Shown here one piece after another: positions 51,262-59,049 of a stretch of 64,000 nucleotides of DNA. A program made the translations under genes and the position numbers. The DNA comes from a candidate division WOR-3 bacterium (GTDB lineage Bacteria; Hydrothermota; UBA3072): assembly GCA_039804165.1 (NCBI GenBank), contig JBDRZZ010000008.1:1-64000 (forward strand), written 5' to 3'. The notes beneath the pieces are model-generated. The model was not told where the DNA came from. It saw only the letters and a program-made list of their open reading frames with translations, and ran no database searches. Numbering within the stretch: the stretch's first letter is position 1; every line of letters starts with the position of its first letter.

Positions 51262-53091
51262 ATGTCTAAAGCAAGAGATCTTTTTGTTAGTAATAAACTT
51301 AAAGAAATGACCTTAGACGAAAAGATTGGGCAACTTTTGACGTTTACCTGGAGGGGAGCAATCTTGACACCCAGTGGGACTGAGCAGATTACAAAATTAC
51401 ATTGTGGGGGTCTTTGTCTTGAACCTTATGCTCTTGAAACTTGTAAAAACCTTTACTGGGGTAATTCTCAGATAGATCCAAATTTTAAAGAACCCAAGGG
51501 TTATTTTAAAATAGCAAATACTTATTTTTCTGGGAAAACTTATGGTATTAGTATAACTCCTTGGGAGTATACAGAGAGATTAAATACCCTTCAGAAAATA
51601 GCTCTTAACCGTCCTTCTGGGGTTCCTTTGCATATGACAATTGACTTTGAAGGTGATTTTAAGAATGATTATATGTCTGGCGGAATTAGGCAATTTATAC
51701 CTCCAATGGGAATGGCTGCCATTGGAGATACAAAACTTACTTATGAGATTGGTTTGACTATTTCAAGGATGCTTTCGGCAATGGGTGTAACTCAAATGTA
51801 TTCTCCTGTTTGCGATGTAAATGTAAATCCTGATAACCCCGAGATAGGAATAAGGGCTTTCAGTGATGATCCTCAAGTTTGTGCTAAGCATGCAGTCGCT
51901 TTAGTGAAGGGTTTACAGGATGGAGGTCTTGTTGCAACTGCAAAACATTTCCCCGGAAGAGGAGATTCTGCAACAGATGCTCATGATGTTTTAGATGTAA
52001 TAAGGTCTGATAAAAAGAGGATGCATGAAGTTGAGTTAGTTCCATTTAAAGCCGCAATAGATGCTGGGGTGAAAGCCATTATGACAGCCCATTCTGTTTA
52101 TCCTGCTTATGATGATAAATTCCCTGCTACTTTATCAGAGAAAGTTCTTAAAGGTTTATTGAGAGAAGAGTTAGGATTTGAAGGGGTTATCGTTTCTGAT
52201 GCTATTGGTATGGCAGCAATTTTGAAGAAATGGCCCTTACCAGTTGCTTGCGTTATGGCTATAAAGGCGGGTGTTGATACGATTCTTTTGAAGGCTGATG
52301 ATGAATCAAGATCTCAATGCTTCTTTGGGATTAAAAGAGCTGTTGAAGAAGGTGAAATTCCAATGGAGAGGATTGATGAGGCTGTGACTCGTCTTCTGCG
52401 AATGAAATATGACCAAGGCCTATTCAAAACGGCTGGGAAAAATGATCCAAATAGAGTCTATAAGATTACAACTGATAAAAAAGTTATTGATTTCTCTTGG
52501 GATGTTGCGAAAAAAGCCCTTATTATAATGAGAGATGATAAGAAATTGTTGCCATTAAAGAAAGAAGAGAAGATTCTTGTGATAGAACAGAGAATTCCTT
52601 ACGAATTTGTTGGTAAGGACCCATATCATCACACTCATATGTTCTCAGAGAGAATGGCTTACCACTCAACAAATCTGATTCTAACGGATACTGAATTTTC
52701 TGCATTTGAAGATGAAATTAAAGAATGTCTACAACTTGCTAAACAAGCAGATCTTGTTGTTATGACTAATTATTATGCAAGAATTGTTAAGTCTGGCAAT
52801 AATCAACTTCTTGTTAAGAAGTTAAAGAAAGCAGGTCATAAGGTTGTGGTTGTGACGAATACTCCTTATTTAATAGGAACTACAGAGGAAGCCGATGCTG
52901 TTGTCTGCAATTTTAGCGCTACCCCAGATTCTATTAGAGCCTCAGCAGATTTACTCTTTGGTAAAATTAAACCTTTCCCAAAAACAAAAGTTCCTGTAAA
53001 TCTTGAGGTAGAGAAAAAGAAAAAGAAGAAAAAGGTGAGTATGAAAGCTCCAAAGAAGAAAGGTTCTTCTTTAGACATCTCTTATTGCTAA
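51262..53091 (+). CDS. GH3 glycoside hydrolase, cytoplasmic, NagZ-like catalytic loop
   Basis: 609 residues without a signal peptide. The TIM-barrel domain has KHFPGRGDSATDAHD (His241 in the Asp-His loop typical of NagZ-type GH3 members) and nucleophile Asp313 in IVSDAIGM. A second alpha/beta sandwich domain follows (about 400-585). The last ~30 residues are extremely basic (a KKKKKKK run) and look disordered. GH3 includes beta-glucosidases, beta-xylosidases and N-acetylglucosaminidases. The His loop favours the N-acetylglucosaminidase/phosphorylase branch, whereas the locus favours plant sugars, so the specificity is open. Confidence 0.88.
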   Translation: MSKARDLFVSNKLKEMTLDEKIGQLLTFTWRGAILTPSGTEQITKLHCGGLCLEPYALETCKNLYWGNSQIDPNFKEPKGYFKIANTYFSGKTYGISITPWEYTERLNTLQKIALNRPSGVPLHMTIDFEGDFKNDYMSGGIRQFIPPMGMAAIGDTKLTYEIGLTISRMLSAMGVTQMYSPVCDVNVNPDNPEIGIRAFSDDPQVCAKHAVALVKGLQDGGLVATAKHFPGRGDSATDAHDVLDVIRSDKKRMHEVELVPFKAAIDAGVKAIMTAHSVYPAYDDKFPATLSEKVLKGLLREELGFEGVIVSDAIGMAAILKKWPLPVACVMAIKAGVDTILLKADDESRSQCFFGIKRAVEEGEIPMERIDEAVTRLLRMKYDQGLFKTAGKNDPNRVYKITTDKKVIDFSWDVAKKALIIMRDDKKLLPLKKEEKILVIEQRIPYEFVGKDPYHHTHMFSERMAYHSTNLILTDTEFSAFEDEIKECLQLAKQADLVVMTNYYARIVKSGNNQLLVKKLKKAGHKVVVVTNTPYLIGTTEEADAVVCNFSATPDSIRASADLLFGKIKPFPKTKVPVNLEVEKKKKKKKVSMKAPKKKGSSLDISYC

Positions 53092-53107
53092 AAGAATAAA
53101 GGAGGGG

Positions 53108-55636
53108 ATGATGCCAGGGATAAAAATAAAGGATGTTTTTACGATTTCCGGATCTGAAATAACACAGATTTATGAGAAGAACAGGATGAAGGTTCATTTC
53201 CAGGGGATGTCAAAAACCCTCCTTTTCCCTCAAACAATTGCCCTTCAAGGTGCTCCTACCTGTTCTATTGGAATTTCTCCCTATGGTTTGTATAATAGAC
53301 TTAATGATTCAGGGAGATTGATCCTTTTAAATCAAAATGCTATTCAGTTTGGTTCCGCTCCTTTTATAAGGATAGACGGAGAAGCTTGGATGCTTACAAG
53401 TAAGGATCCGGAATTGGTAGAGGGTCCTGATGATATTCCTGCTATGAAGAATTATTATCATCCACCTTTACCAGAAAAAAACATCACGATTTCTATTGCG
53501 ACTCCTTCTTTGGAGATTGTTTATAAGATAGGTAAAATTGTTGTTACAAGAAGATTTATTTCACCGTTTTTATATAAAAGAGAACACGCTCTAATGCCTA
53601 TTGGTGTTGAGGAATATGAGGTTAGAAATACAACCGATAAAGAAAAAGAAATTACCTTGGTTTTACCTCGTCCTTCTCTTGTGAATCTTCAAGAGAAAGA
53701 ATTAAAGCCTTTAGATCAGGATACTGTTTACATATGTTCAACACCTGTTAAAGGACACATTCATGAGGATTTTGATACAGAGACTATTAGAGGAGTTGTA
53801 ATGGGAAGCAAAGAATGCGAAGACAGAATGGTCATAGCTTGTCCAAAAACGAAAGGTGTAAAAATAGATACTCAGCCTTATTTTTGCCTGAATCGACTGA
53901 AACAAGATTTGTTGTTGAATGATGATGGAACCTTTTATGAAAAAAGACCCCCAAAGTTAAATCAGGATTATGGTGCAGCTATAAGTTTATCCTTTACTTT
54001 AGGACCAAAAGAAGAGAAGAAGATGCCATTTGCAGTTGCCTTGGATTTCCCTAAACAGCGTTTTATTGATGGTAAGACATTTGAGCGTAGATATGTTAGT
54101 AGTTTTAAGAATGAGAAGACAAGACCTATTGAGCTTGTTAAGATTGGATTGGATAATTATCCTCTTTGGTTCGAAAGGACAATGACGATTCAAGAGAGAA
54201 TATATAATTTGATAAGGAAGAGTCCTTCTTATAAGAATGATAATGAGGGAGCTTTAAGATTAGCAAGATTAATCTTCAATGAGTTTAGTTTCCCTCTATC
54301 AAATGCGGCTTGTTGGGTTATAGATGAAAAGGGGCAAGAAAGAGCAAGATTCTTAGAATGTTTTGATTATTCTTATATTGATCCTTCGGATGTAGAATGG
54401 TATTCGATGATGCTTCTTGTTCTATTCCCTGATATTGAAAAAGAAATCTGTCAGAGGTTTATTGACTCTATTAATAAGGAAAACAAAGAGAAACGCTATT
54501 ATCATCATCATGCTTCTTTTGTAGAAGCAAGGAAGCATTTTGAAGAACATCCTGAAGAGTACGAAGGTAAATCCTTGACTCAAATCTATGATATAACGAA
54601 GATTAAAGGGGCTGTTTCACATGATTTAGGACATTGGGTGAAAGGTCATCCTTTGCGGAATGTGAGTGAATATGCCTGGTATAACGATAACTACTGGATT
54701 GATCTTTTCCCGAAGCTTGCAACAAGAGTTTTACGTAATGTGAAATTTACTGGTGATATAGAGTTCTTAAAGAAGAATTGGGAGACACTAAAGTTCGGCT
54801 TTGAACATTTGAAAACGCACGATCATGATGGGGATGGTATTCCTGAAGGTTATCCTGGAGAAGTGAAGAATACTTTTGATAATTTACCTCTTTTTGGTGT
54901 AGATGCTTACGATGCTACAATTTTTATGGCAGGATGTAAGGCTATGAGTATAATGGCCGGTATGATGAAGGATGAAGAGGCTAAAAAGAAATATGAAGAA
55001 AGTTTTGAGAAAGCTTTCACTCAATTTGAGAAATTGTGGAGAGAAAAGAAAAACAAGAAAGGTAAAAAACTTCAATATTATGTAACTTGTTATGACCCAA
55101 AAACAAAAAAGATAAATACGGATGTCTGGTTAAATCAATTAGATGCGATTTGGGCTTTACTTTCAATGGGAGAAGAATCTTTTATCCCCGAGGATAAAGT
55201 AAAGAAAATTCTTAAGACAATCTATGAGAATAATGAGACTTTAATGGGTTGGGCTATGTGTCGAACAGAGAATGGGGGTAAAGTGGAATCTGAACAGGGA
55301 CAAGACGTTTATACAACTTCTAATTATGTTTTTGCTGAGCTTCTTGATTACTATGGGATGGTGAAGGAGAGTAAGGAAGTTTATAAGAAGATGGATAAAG
55401 TTATATTTGGTCATGGAAATTCTCTGATTTCTCCAGATAATATACGAGCTGAATTGGAAATAGAACATGGAGAGAAGACCCCAGGACCTCATTATATTGT
55501 GGCTGCTTACCCTCGTCCTGGCGCGATTTTAACACATATTGTTTTACAACATATAAAGGAGCTGAAAGAAAAGAAAAAGACTGAAAGAGTAGATTCTAAG
55601 GACTTACAAGCTTTTATTAGAGAGTTAATGAAATAG
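53108..55636 (+). CDS. GH116-family glycoside hydrolase (GBA2-like), cytoplasmic
   Basis: 842 residues, no signal peptide; ATG at 53108 or 53111 after aaaggagg. The N-terminal half (about 1-370) is the beta-sandwich domain of GH116. The C-terminal (alpha/alpha)6 barrel has FLECFDY with likely nucleophile Glu417, and HDHDGDGIPEG followed by NTFDNLPLFGVDAYDA with likely acid/base Asp591. These fit the Glu/Asp pair of archaeal SSO1353. Family activities are beta-glucosidase, beta-xylosidase and N-acetylglucosaminidase. It follows the GH3 gene by 16 bp and should complete cytoplasmic breakdown of imported oligosaccharides. Confidence 0.82.
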   Translation: MMPGIKIKDVFTISGSEITQIYEKNRMKVHFQGMSKTLLFPQTIALQGAPTCSIGISPYGLYNRLNDSGRLILLNQNAIQFGSAPFIRIDGEAWMLTSKDPELVEGPDDIPAMKNYYHPPLPEKNITISIATPSLEIVYKIGKIVVTRRFISPFLYKREHALMPIGVEEYEVRNTTDKEKEITLVLPRPSLVNLQEKELKPLDQDTVYICSTPVKGHIHEDFDTETIRGVVMGSKECEDRMVIACPKTKGVKIDTQPYFCLNRLKQDLLLNDDGTFYEKRPPKLNQDYGAAISLSFTLGPKEEKKMPFAVALDFPKQRFIDGKTFERRYVSSFKNEKTRPIELVKIGLDNYPLWFERTMTIQERIYNLIRKSPSYKNDNEGALRLARLIFNEFSFPLSNAACWVIDEKGQERARFLECFDYSYIDPSDVEWYSMMLLVLFPDIEKEICQRFIDSINKENKEKRYYHHHASFVEARKHFEEHPEEYEGKSLTQIYDITKIKGAVSHDLGHWVKGHPLRNVSEYAWYNDNYWIDLFPKLATRVLRNVKFTGDIEFLKKNWETLKFGFEHLKTHDHDGDGIPEGYPGEVKNTFDNLPLFGVDAYDATIFMAGCKAMSIMAGMMKDEEAKKKYEESFEKAFTQFEKLWREKKNKKGKKLQYYVTCYDPKTKKINTDVWLNQLDAIWALLSMGEESFIPEDKVKKILKTIYENNETLMGWAMCRTENGGKVESEQGQDVYTTSNYVFAELLDYYGMVKESKEVYKKMDKVIFGHGNSLISPDNIRAELEIEHGEKTPGPHYIVAAYPRPGAILTHIVLQHIKELKEKKKTERVDSKDLQAFIRELMK

Positions 55637-55656
55637 AAAAATTTGGGAGAAATTGA

Positions 55657-57264
55657 ATGCACAAACGAGGTCCAAAAGAGGAACCTCGGGTGGTTTTCCC
55701 TTTTTTTGGAAAATCTAAAGAAATAGAAATTGGAAAAACTCTTCTCCATTATGCCCAAGAATTAAATATTCCAATAAATGCAGGATGCGGTGGTTTAGGG
55801 ATTTGTAAGGAATGTAGAGTGAGAATAGAAAAAGGGGGAGAATCCTTAAGTAAAAAGACAAAGTTAGAAGAAGAGTTAGATGAGAAAGAGAGATTAGCTT
55901 GTCAGGCAATTGTTGAAAATAAAAAAAGCGATCTTTTTGTAGAGGTTCTTTTTCCTGGTTTTGTAGATAAAATTCTTACAGGAGGGAAAAGAAGAAAACT
56001 TCAAATAGATCCATTACCTAAAAGGAGAGGAAATAAAGTTTTTTTGGATGGAGAAGAAATTGGAAATTATCAGGATGGATTATTTGGGATAGCTGCAGAT
56101 ATTGGAACAACAACCGTTGTTTTACATTTAATAAATCTTGAGAAAGGAAATATTGTTTATACTTCTGCTTTTGAGAATCCGCAAAAGAAGATCGATGGGA
56201 ACAATGTTATAAGTAGAATAAAATTCGATTCAGAATATCCTGGAAAACTTCAGTTTGTTCTTATCTCAAAGATAAATGAAGAGATAAATAGAATGCCAGT
56301 CAGGAAAGAAAGTATTTATGATTTTGTTGTTGTGGGGAATAGCACAATGAGAGATTTGTTTTTTGGCCTGCAGGTTCAAAGTCTTGGAGTTAGCCCTTAT
56401 AAGTCTATTACAGAGAAAGAAGGGAAGAAAACTTCTATTAAAGTAAAAGGGGAAACCTTGAATCTTCATATTAATAAAAATGCTATAGTTTATTCTCCCC
56501 CTTTAATTGGCTCTCATCTTGGTTCTGATGCTCTTAGTGTTTGTCTTTCTTGTGGTTTATTTGAGGAAGATAAAAAAAATATAATGTGTATAGATATTGG
56601 AACCAATACGGAAATAATTTTGAAGACTGAGGAAGGTATTTTTGCAACTTCTTGTGCTGCAGGATCTGCTTTAGAGCCAATGCCTGCTCTTCCTGGTGCA
56701 ATTTACAGATTCGGAATGACTAATGGTGTTTTTACCTGGGAAACAATCGGAGAAGTAGAGCCGATAGGTATTTGTGGCTCTGGAATAATTGATATTTTAG
56801 GATGTTTGATTAAAAATGGACTGATGGATGAGAATGGGTATTTAACAAAAGGGAAGATTTTTAAAATAACAGATAAAATAAAGATTACCCAATCAGATAT
56901 AAAAGGAGAAAAAGGACTTCTTTGGAGTAAAGCAGCAATATCTCTTGGGATAAGAGTTCTTTTAGAAGAAGCAAGGATTTCTTTAGATGATTTGGATAAA
57001 GTGTATCTTGCAGGGTCCTTTGGGAGTTTTATTGATAAAGAAAATGCAAAGATTATTGGTCTTATTCCAGATATTTCTTCAAAGAAGATAGTTCAGGTAG
57101 GTAATGCAGCTGCCTTAGGTGCAGAGGAGATGTTGCTATCTTGTGAGAAAAGAGAAATAGTTGAGGATTGGGCGAGTAAAATAAAGAAAATATTTTTAGA
57201 GGAAATTCCTGATTATGGGGAGAGACTAATCTTATTCGAACAAAAATTTAAAAGATTGAGATGA
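55657..57264 (+). CDS. Corrinoid-protein reductive activator (RACo/COG3894 family)
   Basis: 535 residues. An N-terminal 2Fe-2S ferredoxin domain has Cys44, Cys50, Cys53 and Cys82 (CGGLGICKEC ... LACQA). The C-terminal ASKHA ATPase-like domain (DUF4445) has AADIGTTTVVLHL and CIDIGTNTEIIL. This is the RACo layout; methanogen RamA instead carries 4Fe-4S clusters at its C-terminus. The protein uses ATP to drive re-reduction of corrinoid proteins oxidised to the Co(II) state. MtaC at 36649 is the only corrinoid protein in the window and therefore the obvious client. The gene follows GH116 by 20 bp. Confidence 0.88.
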   Translation: MHKRGPKEEPRVVFPFFGKSKEIEIGKTLLHYAQELNIPINAGCGGLGICKECRVRIEKGGESLSKKTKLEEELDEKERLACQAIVENKKSDLFVEVLFPGFVDKILTGGKRRKLQIDPLPKRRGNKVFLDGEEIGNYQDGLFGIAADIGTTTVVLHLINLEKGNIVYTSAFENPQKKIDGNNVISRIKFDSEYPGKLQFVLISKINEEINRMPVRKESIYDFVVVGNSTMRDLFFGLQVQSLGVSPYKSITEKEGKKTSIKVKGETLNLHINKNAIVYSPPLIGSHLGSDALSVCLSCGLFEEDKKNIMCIDIGTNTEIILKTEEGIFATSCAAGSALEPMPALPGAIYRFGMTNGVFTWETIGEVEPIGICGSGIIDILGCLIKNGLMDENGYLTKGKIFKITDKIKITQSDIKGEKGLLWSKAAISLGIRVLLEEARISLDDLDKVYLAGSFGSFIDKENAKIIGLIPDISSKKIVQVGNAAALGAEEMLLSCEKREIVEDWASKIKKIFLEEIPDYGERLILFEQKFKRLR

Positions 57265-58181
57265 AAAAGGTAAAAGCTTCTGTTATTATTCCTACTTCTG
57301 ATAGACTTCCGGTTCTAAAGGCTTGCATTTTTGCTCTCTTGAATCAGACGGTAGAGGATTTTGAGATTATTCTTATTGATGATGCTTCAAGGGATGGGAC
57401 AAGAGAATTTATAGAAGACTCTAATTTCTCTAAAGTTAGATATTTCCGACTTGAGCAAAGGAAAGGACCTTATTATGCTCGAAATTTAGGAATAAAAGAA
57501 GCAAAAGGAGAGATAATAATTTTTATTGATTCGGATGTTGTTGTTTTCCCGGATTTTGTAGAAGATCATTTAGAAATTCATGATAGAAGGGAAGATCTTG
57601 TTGTTCAAGGGATGGTTAGACATATTGAAACATTAGATGAGGTCAATTTTAATAGATTTTATCTCCCTAATGCTCTTTGCCTTAGAACATTTATTACCCA
57701 AAATGTTTCTCTAAGAAGGAAATATCTTATAGCCGTAGGTGGTTTTGAATTATTTGGCCCTGAGTTAGGTTATAAAGATATAGATTTAGGATTTAGACTA
57801 ATGGACCTTAGACTTAAGTGGGTTTATGGGATAAGGAAATGCAAGGCTTTCCATATAGATGGGGAATTATCTTTGGAAAGTCTTAAGGGTATATTTTTGA
57901 AGTGGGAGAAGCAAGGAGCTTCTGCGTATTATTTTGTTAAGAAGTGGGGAAATAGAGGAGAAAAATACGCAAGAACAAAAAAAGCTATTTTATTTTCTAA
58001 GTTATTTAATACAAAAAGATGGATAGAGAATGAAAATGTTATTAGGCTTATTTTGGAAAGCGAAGATAATTTCGGTTTAGTTTCGGCTTTCCTTAGAGGA
58101 TTAGCTCGTTATCATTATAGGAATAAAGGGATTGAAGAGGCGAGAAAAAATGAAGGCTTCAGTTATAGTAGTGACATTTAA
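57261..58181 (+). CDS. GT2-family glycosyltransferase
   Basis: 306 residues. The GT-A fold opening is KASVIIPTSDRLPVLKAC, the nucleotide-binding Asp lies in LIDDASRDGT, and the DxD metal motif is in FIDSDVVV. The catalytic region around GPELGYKDIDLGFRL fits the ED/DD motif position. It overlaps the corrinoid activator gene by 4 bp (ATGA). It is a clear paralogue of the next gene along its whole length, including the unusual C-terminal block YHYRNKGIEEARKNEG. Acceptor and sugar are unknown. Confidence 0.85.
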   Translation: MKKVKASVIIPTSDRLPVLKACIFALLNQTVEDFEIILIDDASRDGTREFIEDSNFSKVRYFRLEQRKGPYYARNLGIKEAKGEIIIFIDSDVVVFPDFVEDHLEIHDRREDLVVQGMVRHIETLDEVNFNRFYLPNALCLRTFITQNVSLRRKYLIAVGGFELFGPELGYKDIDLGFRLMDLRLKWVYGIRKCKAFHIDGELSLESLKGIFLKWEKQGASAYYFVKKWGNRGEKYARTKKAILFSKLFNTKRWIENENVIRLILESEDNFGLVSAFLRGLARYHYRNKGIEEARKNEGFSYSSDI

Positions 58182-59049
58182 TAGGGCTCCTATTTTGGTT
58201 CATTGTATAGATAAACTATTGAACCAATCGGTGGATGATTATGAAGTTATAGTTGTTGATGATGGTTCTACAGATGGAACAGAAGATTTGATAAAGAAAA
58301 TTGATGATAAGAGAGTTTTATATCTTAAAAATGAAAAAAATATGGGGCAGCCCTTTTCCAGAAATAGAGGAATAAAAATTGCAAATGGAGAGGTAATTAT
58401 ATTTGTGGATTCGGATGTATTAGTTCATAAAAATTTTGTAGAGGACCATTTGAAAATTCATGAAAGAAACGATAAATTGATTGTTCAAGGTTTAGTTAGA
58501 CATATAAGAGATATAAAAGATTATAATAAAATGAATCTTAAAATTGATGGTCTTTGCCTTAGTGGACTTGTTACCCAAAATGTTTCTGTTAGAAGAAAAT
58601 GGCTTTTAGAAGTTGGAGGCCTTGACGAGTCTTTTGGAACCATTATGGGGTATGAGGATATAGAGTTGGGCAGGCGCCTTAAAGGGATTGGTCTTAAAAC
58701 TGTTTATTCTTGGAGAAGGTGTCTTGCTTGGCATATGGATGGCAGAGAAACAGATGAACGTTTAGAGAGCGTTTTTAATAAAGCTTTTATGTTTGGTAGA
58801 AATGCAGTTAAATTTTCAAGAATGTATGGTAAGAAAGTGGCAATGAGACATTTAAAGAAAAATTATGTTTTTTTTATAAATAAGATTCTTGGAACAGAAT
58901 ATTGGGTGGAGAAAAAGGGCCTTAATTATCTTAAGACGCACAAAAATGGTTTTTCTTATCCAATTCTAAAATGGATTATAAAATATTATTACAGAGGAAA
59001 AGGAATTAAAGAGGCTTTGAAAGAGGAAGGAAGTATTTATGATTATTAA
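58150..59049 (+). CDS. GT2-family glycosyltransferase, tandem paralogue
   Basis: 299 residues from the ATG at 58150, which directly precedes the family opening (MKASVIVVTFNRAPILVHC). A TTG at 58132 gives six extra codons but lies deeper in the upstream gene. Nucleotide-binding VVDDGSTDGT, DxD motif in FVDSDVLV, and MGYEDIELGRRL as the catalytic block. It overlaps the preceding paralogue by 32 bp and shares its C-terminal YYYRGKGIKEALKEEG. The pair probably arose by local duplication and may add two successive sugars to one glycan. Confidence 0.85.
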   Translation: MKASVIVVTFNRAPILVHCIDKLLNQSVDDYEVIVVDDGSTDGTEDLIKKIDDKRVLYLKNEKNMGQPFSRNRGIKIANGEVIIFVDSDVLVHKNFVEDHLKIHERNDKLIVQGLVRHIRDIKDYNKMNLKIDGLCLSGLVTQNVSVRRKWLLEVGGLDESFGTIMGYEDIELGRRLKGIGLKTVYSWRRCLAWHMDGRETDERLESVFNKAFMFGRNAVKFSRMYGKKVAMRHLKKNYVFFINKILGTEYWVEKKGLNYLKTHKNGFSYPILKWIIKYYYRGKGIKEALKEEGSIYDY

